From SAR324 cluster bacterium (GTDB taxonomy: Bacteria > SAR324 > JACQKK01), in NCBI GenBank assembly GCA_022572825.1, contig JACZVE010000116.1:1-8284 (forward strand): a DNA stretch of 8,284 bases, given 5' to 3'. Below, piece after piece: positions 1-5,877 of this stretch (position 1 is its first letter; every line of letters starts with the position of its first letter). The position numbers and the translations under genes were made by a program. The notes beneath the pieces are model-generated. The model was given only the letters and a program-made list of their open reading frames with translations. It was not told the origin of the DNA and did no database searches.

Positions 1-81
1 CTGCGCAACGGCGAGTACACGCCGCTGAACCTGCACATCGACATCGAGCACATGCTGGCGATGCGGGCCTCGATCATCTAG
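1..81 (+). pseudogene. Upstream fragment of an interrupted MurG-like glycosyltransferase, ending at an in-frame TAG
   Basis: The frame is open from the left edge and encodes 26 residues (beginning LRNGEYTPLN) before TAG at 79-81. The same frame continues directly after the stop with HTAD and then the protein starting at 94. Read through, the two pieces give one continuous match to the equivalent part of the intact paralogue at 3609-4781, where a helix (DEQWRARRRGRLLGLFDRV) leads into the strand VLMLELFPFG. Here the helix is MLAMRASII-stop-HTADVF, leading into DIMIVDKEPLG. The stop therefore falls inside the family's N-terminal Rossmann-like domain. A single C-to-T change from CAG (Gln) would create it, but the ancestral codon is an inference. 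About 60-65 N-terminal residues should lie outside the window. A sequencing or assembly error, or a true nonsense mutation, would look the same. Confidence 0.7.
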
Positions 82-93
82 CACACGGCCGAC

Positions 94-996
94 GTGTTCG
101 ACCCCGACATCATGATCGTCGACAAGGAGCCCCTGGGCCTGCGCGGCGAGGTCCACGAGACGCTGACCATGCTCAAGGAGCGCGGCACGCGGCTGGTGCT
201 GGGATTGCGCGACGTGCTCGACGAACCCCGCCTGCTCAAGCCCGAGTGGAAGCGCAAGAACGTGCTGCCCGCGCTGCGCGACCTTTACGACGAGATCTGG
301 GTCTATGGCCTGCCGCAAATCTGCAACCCCATGGAAGGCATCTGCGTTCCACCCGCCGTTCGCGACAAGGTGCACTATACGGGCTATTTGAGGCGTCACG
401 TGCCCCGCGATGACAGAGTTTCGACGGGCACCCTGCCAGGGTATCCGCGGCCGTATATCCTGGTCACGACAGGGGGAGGCGGAGACGGGGAGGAGCTGAT
501 CGATTGGGTCGTTCGCGCATACGAGGATTTTCCCGATCTGACGCCAGGAGCGCTGCTGGTATTTGGGCCGTTCATGCCACACAAGAAACGAGGAGAGTTT
601 CTCCAGCGCGTCGCCAAGCTGCCTCGGGTGGAGGCCATTACGTTCGACTCCGTGATTGAGGGCCTGATCAAAGATGCCGAGGGCGTGATCTGCATGGGAG
701 GCTACAATACCTTCTGCGAAATTCTCTCGCTGGACAAAAGAGCCATCGTCGTTCCGCGCACGAGACCCAGGATGGAGCAATATATCAGGACCTCACGCGC
801 CGACGAGTTGGGCCTGGTACGCATGCTGGAGGACGACGGCTGGCGCGACTCGGACACGATGGCCGCGGCCGTCCGCGATCTCCCCCGGCAAGGCTTGCCG
901 TCCTCGGTACGCATTCCGGGGCTGCTGGACGGAATCGATACCATCAATCGGCTCACCGGCGACGTGCTGGATCAGAAGTCCGTCGCGTTGGCCTGA
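94..996 (+). CDS. MurG-like (GT-B, COG4671-type) glycosyltransferase, 3' part downstream of an in-frame stop
   Basis: The 300-residue frame begins at GTG 94, the first possible start after the TAG at 79-81. That start is probably not native, because it falls inside the N-terminal domain and has no convincing ribosome binding site. Visible elements are the end of the N-terminal domain (IMIVDKEPLGLRGE, residues 6-19), the linker VHYTGYLRR (93-101), a glycine-rich turn TTGGGG (125-130) opening the C-terminal GT-B domain, and the nucleotide-sugar-site motif GGYNT (202-206). PRTRPRMEQ (221-229) follows. GGYNT and the downstream P...EQ pattern are shared with the intact paralogue at 3609-4781. The family is expected to transfer a sugar from a nucleotide donor; acceptor and sugar are unknown. 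Third-position A/T is 3 of 100 codons over 1-300 and 33 of 100 over 301-600, so the gene looks mosaic. It may be non-functional. The next gene starts 24 bases later. Confidence 0.75.
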   Translation: MFDPDIMIVDKEPLGLRGEVHETLTMLKERGTRLVLGLRDVLDEPRLLKPEWKRKNVLPALRDLYDEIWVYGLPQICNPMEGICVPPAVRDKVHYTGYLRRHVPRDDRVSTGTLPGYPRPYILVTTGGGGDGEELIDWVVRAYEDFPDLTPGALLVFGPFMPHKKRGEFLQRVAKLPRVEAITFDSVIEGLIKDAEGVICMGGYNTFCEILSLDKRAIVVPRTRPRMEQYIRTSRADELGLVRMLEDDGWRDSDTMAAAVRDLPRQGLPSSVRIPGLLDGIDTINRLTGDVLDQKSVALA

Positions 997-1020
997 TCGA
1001 TCCCCGTTTGGATTGTGCCA

Positions 1021-2250
1021 ATGATGCCCGGGCCGGTTGCATACGTATTGAAAGGGTATCCACGCTTGTCGGAAACCTTCATATCTCAGGAGATTCGTGC
1101 CCTGGAGCAAAGGGGTTTGCCCATTCATATCATCTCGCTGCGCCATCCCACCGAAAGCCACGTCCACCCGATCCATCGGGAAATCCGGGCGCCGGTGACC
1201 TATCTGCCGGAATATGTCTACCAGGAACCCCTCAGGGTGCTGCGCGCCTGGTGGCGAGTCCGGCGCTGGCCCTCCTACCGCGCTGCGCGCTCCCTATTCT
1301 GGCGGGATTTGCGCCGCGATCCCACCGTGAATCGGCTGCGCCGCTTCGGGCAGGCCCTGGTGCTGGCGCGCGAGCTGCGCCCGGCCTATACGCACCTGCA
1401 CGCACATTTCCTGCACACGCCGGCCTCGGTGGCCCGCTATGCCGCGATTCTGCGGGAGCTGCCTTGGAGTTGCTCGGCCCACGCAAAGGACATCTGGACG
1501 CTGCCGGATTGGGAAAAGCAGGAAAAACTGGCCGATTGCCGCTGGCTGGTCACTTGCACGTCGGCCAATGCCGATCATCTGGCGCGCCTTGGGCCCGCGG
1601 GTGTCGTAAGCCGGATTTACCATGGGCTGGATCTTTCCCGCTTTCCGCCGCCTCCGCCCCGGAACCATCAACCCGACGGATCGTCCAGGGAGGATCCGGT
1701 CTTGATCTTGTCGGTCGGCCGCGCCGTGGAAAAAAAGGGCTACCCCGATCTGCTGGAGGCGCTGGCGATGCTGCCGCGTCACCTGCACTGGCAGCTCGTG
1801 CACATCGGAGGCGGGGCGTTGGTGAAGTCCCTCCATCGAATGGGCAGGCGGCTCGGCATGCAACAGCGCGTGGCGTGGCTGGGTGCTCAGCCCCAGGAGG
1901 TGGTGCTCGACTACTACCGGCGGGCCCATATCTTCGCACTGGCCTGCCGCATCGCGCCGGACGGTGATCGCGACGGCCTCCCCAACGTGCTGATGGAAGC
2001 CTTATCGCAGCAACTTCCTGTGGTGTCGACCCGCATATCGGCGATTCCGGAACTCATCGAGGACGGCGTCAACGGCCTGCTCGTGCCCCAGCGCGACCCC
2101 GCCGCGCTGGCGGAGGCGCTGGGGGCGCTGATCACCGACCCGGCAAGGCGGCACCGGCTGGGCCTGGCGGGAGAGGAGCGGGTGCGCAGCCACTTTCCCA
2201 TGGAGCGCGGAATCGCCGAGCTGGGACGCAAGTTCGGCCTGATCGAGTAA
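1021..2250 (+). CDS. GT4-family glycosyltransferase, WcaL-like
   Basis: A retaining GT-B glycosyltransferase of 409 residues, expected to act in the cytoplasm on a nucleotide-sugar donor. The N-terminal domain opens with VAYVLKGYPRLSETFI (residues 6-21), a hallmark I associate with colanic-acid-type (WcaL-like) GT4 enzymes. It continues with HLHAHFLHTP (125-134) and SAHAKDIWT (152-160). The C-terminal domain starts near residue 226 and carries SVGRAVEKKG (231-240), where the basic residues normally contact the donor phosphates. It also has DGLPNVLMEA (318-327), where D318 and E326 fill the EX7E positions; Asp for the first Glu is common in this subgroup. NGLLVPQRDPAALAEAL (351-367) is the usual GT4 end. 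ATG 1021 is chosen because it sits just before the conserved N-terminus. GTG 1015 and ATG 1024 are alternatives, and none has a strong ribosome binding site. Length is normal for the family. The acceptor cannot be inferred. Confidence 0.9.
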   Translation: MMPGPVAYVLKGYPRLSETFISQEIRALEQRGLPIHIISLRHPTESHVHPIHREIRAPVTYLPEYVYQEPLRVLRAWWRVRRWPSYRAARSLFWRDLRRDPTVNRLRRFGQALVLARELRPAYTHLHAHFLHTPASVARYAAILRELPWSCSAHAKDIWTLPDWEKQEKLADCRWLVTCTSANADHLARLGPAGVVSRIYHGLDLSRFPPPPPRNHQPDGSSREDPVLILSVGRAVEKKGYPDLLEALAMLPRHLHWQLVHIGGGALVKSLHRMGRRLGMQQRVAWLGAQPQEVVLDYYRRAHIFALACRIAPDGDRDGLPNVLMEALSQQLPVVSTRISAIPELIEDGVNGLLVPQRDPAALAEALGALITDPARRHRLGLAGEERVRSHFPMERGIAELGRKFGLIE

Positions 2251-2430
2251 TGCGGGGGAATGGATAGCCGCGCATGCGCCATGGGGGCATTGCGATGCGG
2301 GCGAGGGCGCACAGGACGAAGAGGGGCCCGTGGCTTCGATCCTCGTGCCGCCGATCCACGATCTCCGAGCCGCGGCGCGGCGAGCCGGGGCCGCTGCCCG
2401 CCGCGGGCCCATCATGACGGCGAAGCACCG
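2251..2430. other. Non-coding gap between two glycosyltransferase genes
   Basis: There are 180 bases between the stop of the first GT4 gene and the chosen start of the second. A frame open from ATG 2260 joins the downstream gene, but its 57 predicted residues are rich in Arg, Ala, Gly and Pro and look like untranslated GC-rich DNA. I see no clear promoter. A GC-rich stem can form between CCGCGGCG (2370-2377) and CGCCGCGG (2399-2406), with an inner stem CGGC/GCCG (2378-2381 and 2390-2393). It has no following T-run, so it is not a standard terminator. A 13-base word (GCGGGGGAATGGA, 2252-2264) recurs exactly at 5645-5657 in the other gap. Confidence 0.6.
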
Positions 2431-3609
2431 ATGCATATCGCCTTTTATGCTCCGCTCAAACCGCCGCATCATCCCGTTCCTTCCGGGGACCGCCGCATGG
2501 CGCGGGCGCTGATGGCGGCACTGGCGGCAGCTGGCCACAGCCTTCACGTCGCTTCCTCCTTTCGCAGCCTCGACCTAGCCGGCGACAGCCAGCGACAAGC
2601 CCGGCTGGCCGCGCTCGGCCAGCGGCTGGCAGAGCGCTTCCTGCGAGGGGTGCGGCGCCGCTCGATTCCCTGCCCGGAGCTTTGGTTCACCTACCACCTG
2701 TACCACAAGGCTCCGGACTGGCTTGGCCCCGCCATCTGCCGCTCCCTGGGGATTCCCTATCTCGCCGCCGAGGCCTCGCACGCGCCCAAGCAGCGGGGCG
2801 GACCCTGGCACGAGGGGTACAAGGCCTCGGAGGACGCGATCCGCCAGGCCGCGGCCGTCTTGCCGGTTACCCGCCGGGACGCCGAAGCCCTGCGATTGCT
2901 GGTGCCCGCGAGGCGTCTGCGGCCGCTGCCGGCGTTTCTGGAGGACATCGCGCCGTACACCGAGGCCAGCCGCGGCAGGGCCCTGCACCGCGACGCGCTC
3001 GCCGTGCAGTTTGGTCTGGATCGTGATCGACCTTGGTTGCTGGCGGTGGCCATGATGCGCGCCGGCGCCAAACTCGCCTCCTACAGGCAACTGGCCGCCG
3101 CCCTCGAAGCCCTTTGCGAGCGGGACTGGCAGTTGCTGGTGGTGGGCGATGGCCCTGCGCGGGGGGAAGTGGAGCGGGCTTTCCGCCGCCACGCAGCGCA
3201 TCGAGTCGTGTTTTGCGGGCGCCAGTCGGTCTCCGCACTGCCCGCATTTTACGCGGCGGCGGACATGTTGGTCTGGCCGGCGGTCAATGAAGCGATCTGC
3301 CTGGTGTTGCTGGAAGCGCAGGCGACAGGTCTGCCCGTGGTCGCCTGCGATCATGGAGGGGTCTCGGAAATCGTGCGGGACCGCGAAACCGGTCTGGTCT
3401 GCCAGCCGGACGATCCGGCGGCATTGGCCGCCGCGGTGCGCGAACTGATGGATGACGCGGCGCTGCATCGAAAACTCCGCGAGAGCGGCCCACGCGTCGT
3501 AGCGCGGGAGCATTCGCTGGACGCCGCGACGCGCCAATTACAGCGCGTAATCGCGGAGGTGACCGCAACGGAGCGCTCCGCACGGGCGGGAAGGGGCCCA
3601 CGGGCTTGA
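2431..3609 (+). CDS. GT4-family glycosyltransferase
   Basis: A second retaining GT-B sugar transferase, 392 residues. The N-terminus MHIAFYAPLKPPHHPVPSGD (1-20) has the strand and glycine-containing loop typical of the GT4 acceptor domain. YLAAEASHAPKQ (110-121) lies in the middle. The C-terminal domain begins with WLLAVAMMRAGAKLASY (202-218). WQLLVVGDGPARGEVE (233-248) and VVFCGRQSVSALPAFYAAAD (259-278) follow. The catalytic-site pattern is canonical: E287 and E295 form EX7E within NEAICLVLLEA. GLPVVACDHGGVSEIV (300-315) is a standard GT4 segment. ATG 2431 is preferred over the longer frame from 2260 because the family fold starts exactly at MHIAFYAP and the extra 57 residues are not protein-like. 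Only a weak GGCGAAG (2419-2425) serves as a possible ribosome binding site. The stop overlaps the next start (TGATG, 3607-3611), implying translational coupling. Sugar and acceptor are unknown. Confidence 0.9.
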   Translation: MHIAFYAPLKPPHHPVPSGDRRMARALMAALAAAGHSLHVASSFRSLDLAGDSQRQARLAALGQRLAERFLRGVRRRSIPCPELWFTYHLYHKAPDWLGPAICRSLGIPYLAAEASHAPKQRGGPWHEGYKASEDAIRQAAAVLPVTRRDAEALRLLVPARRLRPLPAFLEDIAPYTEASRGRALHRDALAVQFGLDRDRPWLLAVAMMRAGAKLASYRQLAAALEALCERDWQLLVVGDGPARGEVERAFRRHAAHRVVFCGRQSVSALPAFYAAADMLVWPAVNEAICLVLLEAQATGLPVVACDHGGVSEIVRDRETGLVCQPDDPAALAAAVRELMDDAALHRKLRESGPRVVAREHSLDAATRQLQRVIAEVTATERSARAGRGPRA

Positions 3610-4781
3610 TGAATCCTTGCGATGTCCTGTTTTACGTCCAGCATTTGTTGGGCATTGGGCACCTCAGACGGACGGTCACGCTGGCGCGCGCCATGAGCGC
3701 CCACGGTTTGCGTGTGATCGTTGCCTCCGGCGGCGACCCGCTAGCGGGGCTGGCGCTGGGTGGCGCCGAACTGGTGCAGTTGCCCCCGGCGCAGGCGCAG
3801 GATCCGTCATTCAGGGTGCTGGTGGACGAGCGGGGCGTACCGGTGGACGAGCAGTGGCGGGCGCGGCGCCGCGGCCGGTTGCTGGGGCTGTTCGACCGGG
3901 TGCAACCGCGGGTGTTGATGCTGGAATTGTTCCCTTTCGGGCGCCAGCAGTTTTGCTTCGAGCTGATTCCGCTGCTGGAGCGCGCCCAGGCGGCACACCC
4001 GCGGCCCTGGGTGGTATCCTCCGTGCGGGATATCCTGGTGCAGCTCCGCGAGGACAAGGCACAGCGGGCATTGGCGATCGCCCGGCGCTTCATCGACCAG
4101 GTGCTGGTACACGGAGACGAGCGCCTGATCGCTTTTGAACGCACGTTCCCCCTGGCAAGCCATATTTCCGACAAGATTCGCTACACCGGGTATGTAATGG
4201 AGTTGCCGGACGGGCGGCCTCCATCCCCCGGCGGCACCGGCGGGCGCGAGGTGCTCGTATCCGCCGGCGGGGGTGCGGTGGGATTGACATTGTTACAGGC
4301 GGCGCTGCGCGCCCGGCCGAGCACACCCCTGGCCGACAGGCCCTGGCGGCTGTTGATGGGGCCCAGGATGGATGAACGGGCGGCGGACGCCATCCGCGGA
4401 CAAGCGCCTCAGGGCGTGGTGGTGGAGCGGTTTCGCAATGATTTCCCGCTGTTGTTGGAAGGCGCGGCCCTGTCGATCAGCCAGGGGGGGTATAATACCG
4501 TGATGGACGTCCTGCGTGCCGGCGTGCCCTCCGTCGTGGTGCCCTATGCCGGCCGTGAGGAAACCGAGCAGACGTTGCGGGCGGAGATCCTGAGCGAACG
4601 GGGAGCGCTGGTGATGCTTCCGGAACACCAACTGCGGCCGGCCACTCTGGCAAAGGCCGCCCGGGACGCCTTGCGGTCCTTGCGGTGCGGGCCGCTCCCA
4701 TTTCGAACCGACGGCTCGCAGGTGACTGCGGCCCTGATGCGGGAACTGGTGAGGCGACCGTGGCAACCTGGCGGGAACTGA
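3609..4781 (+). CDS. MurG-like (GT-B, COG4671-type) glycosyltransferase
   Basis: A 390-residue cytoplasmic or peripherally membrane-bound GT-B enzyme, expected to use a nucleotide sugar. The N-terminal loop GIGHLRR (residues 15-21) matches the glycine-rich GxGHxxR loop of MurG-like proteins. VLMLELFPFGRQQF (102-115) and SSVRDILV (137-144) follow, and IRYTGYV (190-196) marks the inter-domain linker. The C-terminal domain starts with VLVSAGGGAVG (216-226). It carries RFRNDFPLLLEGA (274-286), the donor-site motif SQGGYNTVMDVL (291-302), and VVVPYAGREETEQTLRA (309-325). All expected elements are present and the gene looks intact, in contrast to its broken paralogue at the left edge. ATG 3609 is chosen because it shares a base with the upstream TGA; an in-frame TTG sits one codon earlier. 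The last 22 bases overlap the deacetylase-like gene. Undecaprenyl-type, lipid or polysaccharide acceptors all remain possible. Confidence 0.88.
   Translation: MNPCDVLFYVQHLLGIGHLRRTVTLARAMSAHGLRVIVASGGDPLAGLALGGAELVQLPPAQAQDPSFRVLVDERGVPVDEQWRARRRGRLLGLFDRVQPRVLMLELFPFGRQQFCFELIPLLERAQAAHPRPWVVSSVRDILVQLREDKAQRALAIARRFIDQVLVHGDERLIAFERTFPLASHISDKIRYTGYVMELPDGRPPSPGGTGGREVLVSAGGGAVGLTLLQAALRARPSTPLADRPWRLLMGPRMDERAADAIRGQAPQGVVVERFRNDFPLLLEGAALSISQGGYNTVMDVLRAGVPSVVVPYAGREETEQTLRAEILSERGALVMLPEHQLRPATLAKAARDALRSLRCGPLPFRTDGSQVTAALMRELVRRPWQPGGN
4748..4754 (+). promoter_or_regulatory. Ribosome binding site that decides the deacetylase start
   Basis: GGTGAGG lies five bases before GTG 4760, inside the end of the upstream glycosyltransferase gene. 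It supports this GTG over the longer in-frame start at 4685, which would add 25 residues with no match to the deacetylase fold and increase the overlap to about 97 bases. Confidence 0.55.
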
Positions 4782-5530
4782 CGGCCGAGTTGGACGCCTG
4801 GCACGCCGCGGGGGCGCAGGCTGGCCTCTGGTGGCGCGACGATGACGCGGCCACCGTGACCGGGGCGTTGCGCCGCCTGGTCGCTCTCGGCAAGCGCCAT
4901 GGTGTGCCGGTCGCGCTGGCAGTGGTTCCGGCCAAGGCATCCGCCGACCTGGCTGCCTTCGTAAGCGACCTTGCCGACGTGTGCGTATTGCAGCACGGCA
5001 TCCGGCACCGAAATCATATGATCCCCGCGGGCAAGAAGATCGAATTGGGGGGAACGATGCCGCGGCAGACGATATTGACCGAACTGTCGCGCATGAAGGC
5101 CAGGCTGGAGGCGATGTTCCAATCGCGCTTCCTGTCCGTGCTGGTGCCGCCATGGAACCGCATCGATGCCGGTCTGCTCCCCGCCCTGCCAGGGCTTGGG
5201 TTCACGGGTCTTTCCACCTATGGGCCGCGGCAGGAGCATGCTGGCCGGACAGGACTGACGTGGGTCAACACGCACGCGGATCTGATCGACTGGCGGGCCG
5301 GCCGGCGCTTCAAGGGCACCGAGGCGGCGCTGGAGGAATTGGTCGCTCACCTGCGCGCGAAACGGCTGGGGTGGGTGGACGCTCGCGAACCCACCGGCGT
5401 CATGTCTCATCATCTCAAGCACGACGATCACTGCTGGGCCATGCTTGGCGAACTGCTCGAGCGGTGCACGCTGCACCCGGCGGCGCGGTGGCTCGCCACG
5501 CGGGAGGTGTTTGCGCTGGGCGCCCCTTGA
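4760..5530 (+). CDS. Polysaccharide-deacetylase-like protein
   Basis: A 256-residue protein read from GTG 4760. It has the ordered motifs of a NodB-type (carbohydrate esterase 4-like) barrel in divergent form. WWRDDDA (residues 24-30) stands for the catalytic Asp-Asp motif. HGIRH (79-83) has the H-x3-H spacing of the metal-binding motif, with Arg in place of the usual following Pro. PPWNR (130-134) matches the motif-3 substrate-groove segment. MSHHLKHDD (215-223) supplies the late histidine. Such enzymes remove N- or O-acyl groups from sugars with a bound divalent metal. No signal peptide or membrane segment is visible, so it probably works in the cytoplasm on a glycan or lipid-linked intermediate, unlike the many secreted members. 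It is shorter than typical secreted deacetylases. The 22-base overlap with the preceding glycosyltransferase suggests co-translation and a shared pathway. Activity and substrate are inferred. Confidence 0.82.
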   Translation: MATWRELTAELDAWHAAGAQAGLWWRDDDAATVTGALRRLVALGKRHGVPVALAVVPAKASADLAAFVSDLADVCVLQHGIRHRNHMIPAGKKIELGGTMPRQTILTELSRMKARLEAMFQSRFLSVLVPPWNRIDAGLLPALPGLGFTGLSTYGPRQEHAGRTGLTWVNTHADLIDWRAGRRFKGTEAALEELVAHLRAKRLGWVDAREPTGVMSHHLKHDDHCWAMLGELLERCTLHPAARWLATREVFALGAP

Positions 5531-5837
5531 ACCTACGACCGCAGCCGCCCCGGTGTGGTCGACGAGCTATGGAGCGGAGCGCTTGTCGTATCCCGCGGTT
5601 GGCCCAGGCCGGGAAACGGCCGCTCCACTCGCCACCACCCGGCCGCGGGGGAATGGACGGGGCTGCGCTCAAGGGGTTGCGCTCGAAGGGCTAAGCGAAA
5701 TCCCGGCGCGGGTGCCGGCCAGCACACTGCTTGGCCAGCACACCGCATGGCCCGCATCCCCAGGATAAGACGAGCACGCGTGACGCCCTGCCACTTGCTT
5801 TTCTGGGCCGTTTGCTGTGCCTTTGTGCCGATGGCGG
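5531..5837. other. Gap between the deacetylase-like gene and the ABC gene
   Basis: I find no convincing gene in this stretch; the short frames on both strands have no recognisable protein pattern. A small perfect stem GGCCG/CGGCC (5607-5611 and 5617-5621, five-base loop GGAAA) follows the deacetylase stop, and a wider GGAGCGG/CCGCTCC pairing (5571-5577 with 5620-5626) is an alternative to it. Neither is followed by T residues, so a factor-independent terminator is not supported. TGCGCTCAAGGGG (5664-5676) and TGCGCTCGAAGGG (5678-5690) form an imperfect direct repeat. The 16-base tandem repeat at 5717-5752 is listed separately. Confidence 0.55.
5717..5752 (+). repeat. 16-base direct tandem repeat, two copies plus a partial third
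   Basis: GGCCAGCACACTGCTT (5717-5732) is followed at once by GGCCAGCACACCGCAT (5733-5748), identical at 14 of 16 positions. GGCC (5749-5752) then starts a third copy. It lies about 86 bases upstream of the candidate -10 box of the ABC gene. It could be a binding site for a regulator or simply a slippage product; the sequence does not decide. Confidence 0.75.
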
Positions 5838-5843
5838 TATAAT
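5815..5843 (+). promoter_or_regulatory. Candidate sigma-70-type promoter for the ABC gene
   Basis: A perfect TATAAT lies at 5838-5843, 34 bases before GTG 5878, in otherwise GC-rich DNA. The -35 region is weak: CTGTGC (5815-5820) has the 17-base spacing, while the better word TTGCTG (5812-5817) would need a 20-base spacer. A start point near 5850 would give a leader of about 28 bases. The 347-base gap before the ABC gene fits an independent transcription unit. Confidence 0.5.
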
Positions 5844-5851
5844 TCCCCGGT

Positions 5852-5864
5852 TGATCCACGATCA
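5852..5864. promoter_or_regulatory. Inverted repeat at the expected transcription start, possible operator
   Basis: TGATC (5852-5856) and GATCA (5860-5864) are perfect inverted copies around a CAC centre. The element starts nine bases after the TATAAT box and ends one base before the GGAAAG ribosome-binding region (5866-5871). A protein bound here could block initiation. The arms are short, so chance is possible. Confidence 0.35.
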
Positions 5865-5877
5865 CGGAAAGAGCGCC

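Noticed and set aside
1008..1967. Alternative + strand frame of 319 codons overlapping the first GT4 gene
   Set aside because: It is an out-of-frame shadow: Pro/Ala/Gly/Arg-rich, with no motifs, while the other frame carries a complete GT4 sequence.
2260..2430. N-terminal extension of the second GT4 gene from ATG 2260
   Set aside because: The 57 extra residues are Arg/Ala/Gly/Pro-rich and lie before the natural start of the GT4 fold at MHIAFYAP; it was treated as untranslated.
2575..3537. Long minus-strand open frame (320 codons) opposite the second GT4 gene
   Set aside because: It lies wholly antisense to a gene with clear GT4 motifs. High GC removes stop codons on the opposite strand, and the translation is Arg/Gln/Gly-rich with no recognisable domain.
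4544..5476. Minus-strand open frame (310 codons) opposite the MurG-like and deacetylase genes
   Set aside because: It spans two real genes with family motifs on the + strand and has no recognisable protein pattern of its own.
5571..5626. Stem-loop after the deacetylase gene as a transcription terminator
   Set aside because: Short stems can form but none is followed by a T-run, and GC-rich DNA makes such pairings frequent by chance.
5717..5752. Tandem repeat as a CRISPR array
   Set aside because: The two copies are directly adjacent with no spacers, the unit is only 16 bases, and no cas-like gene is present.
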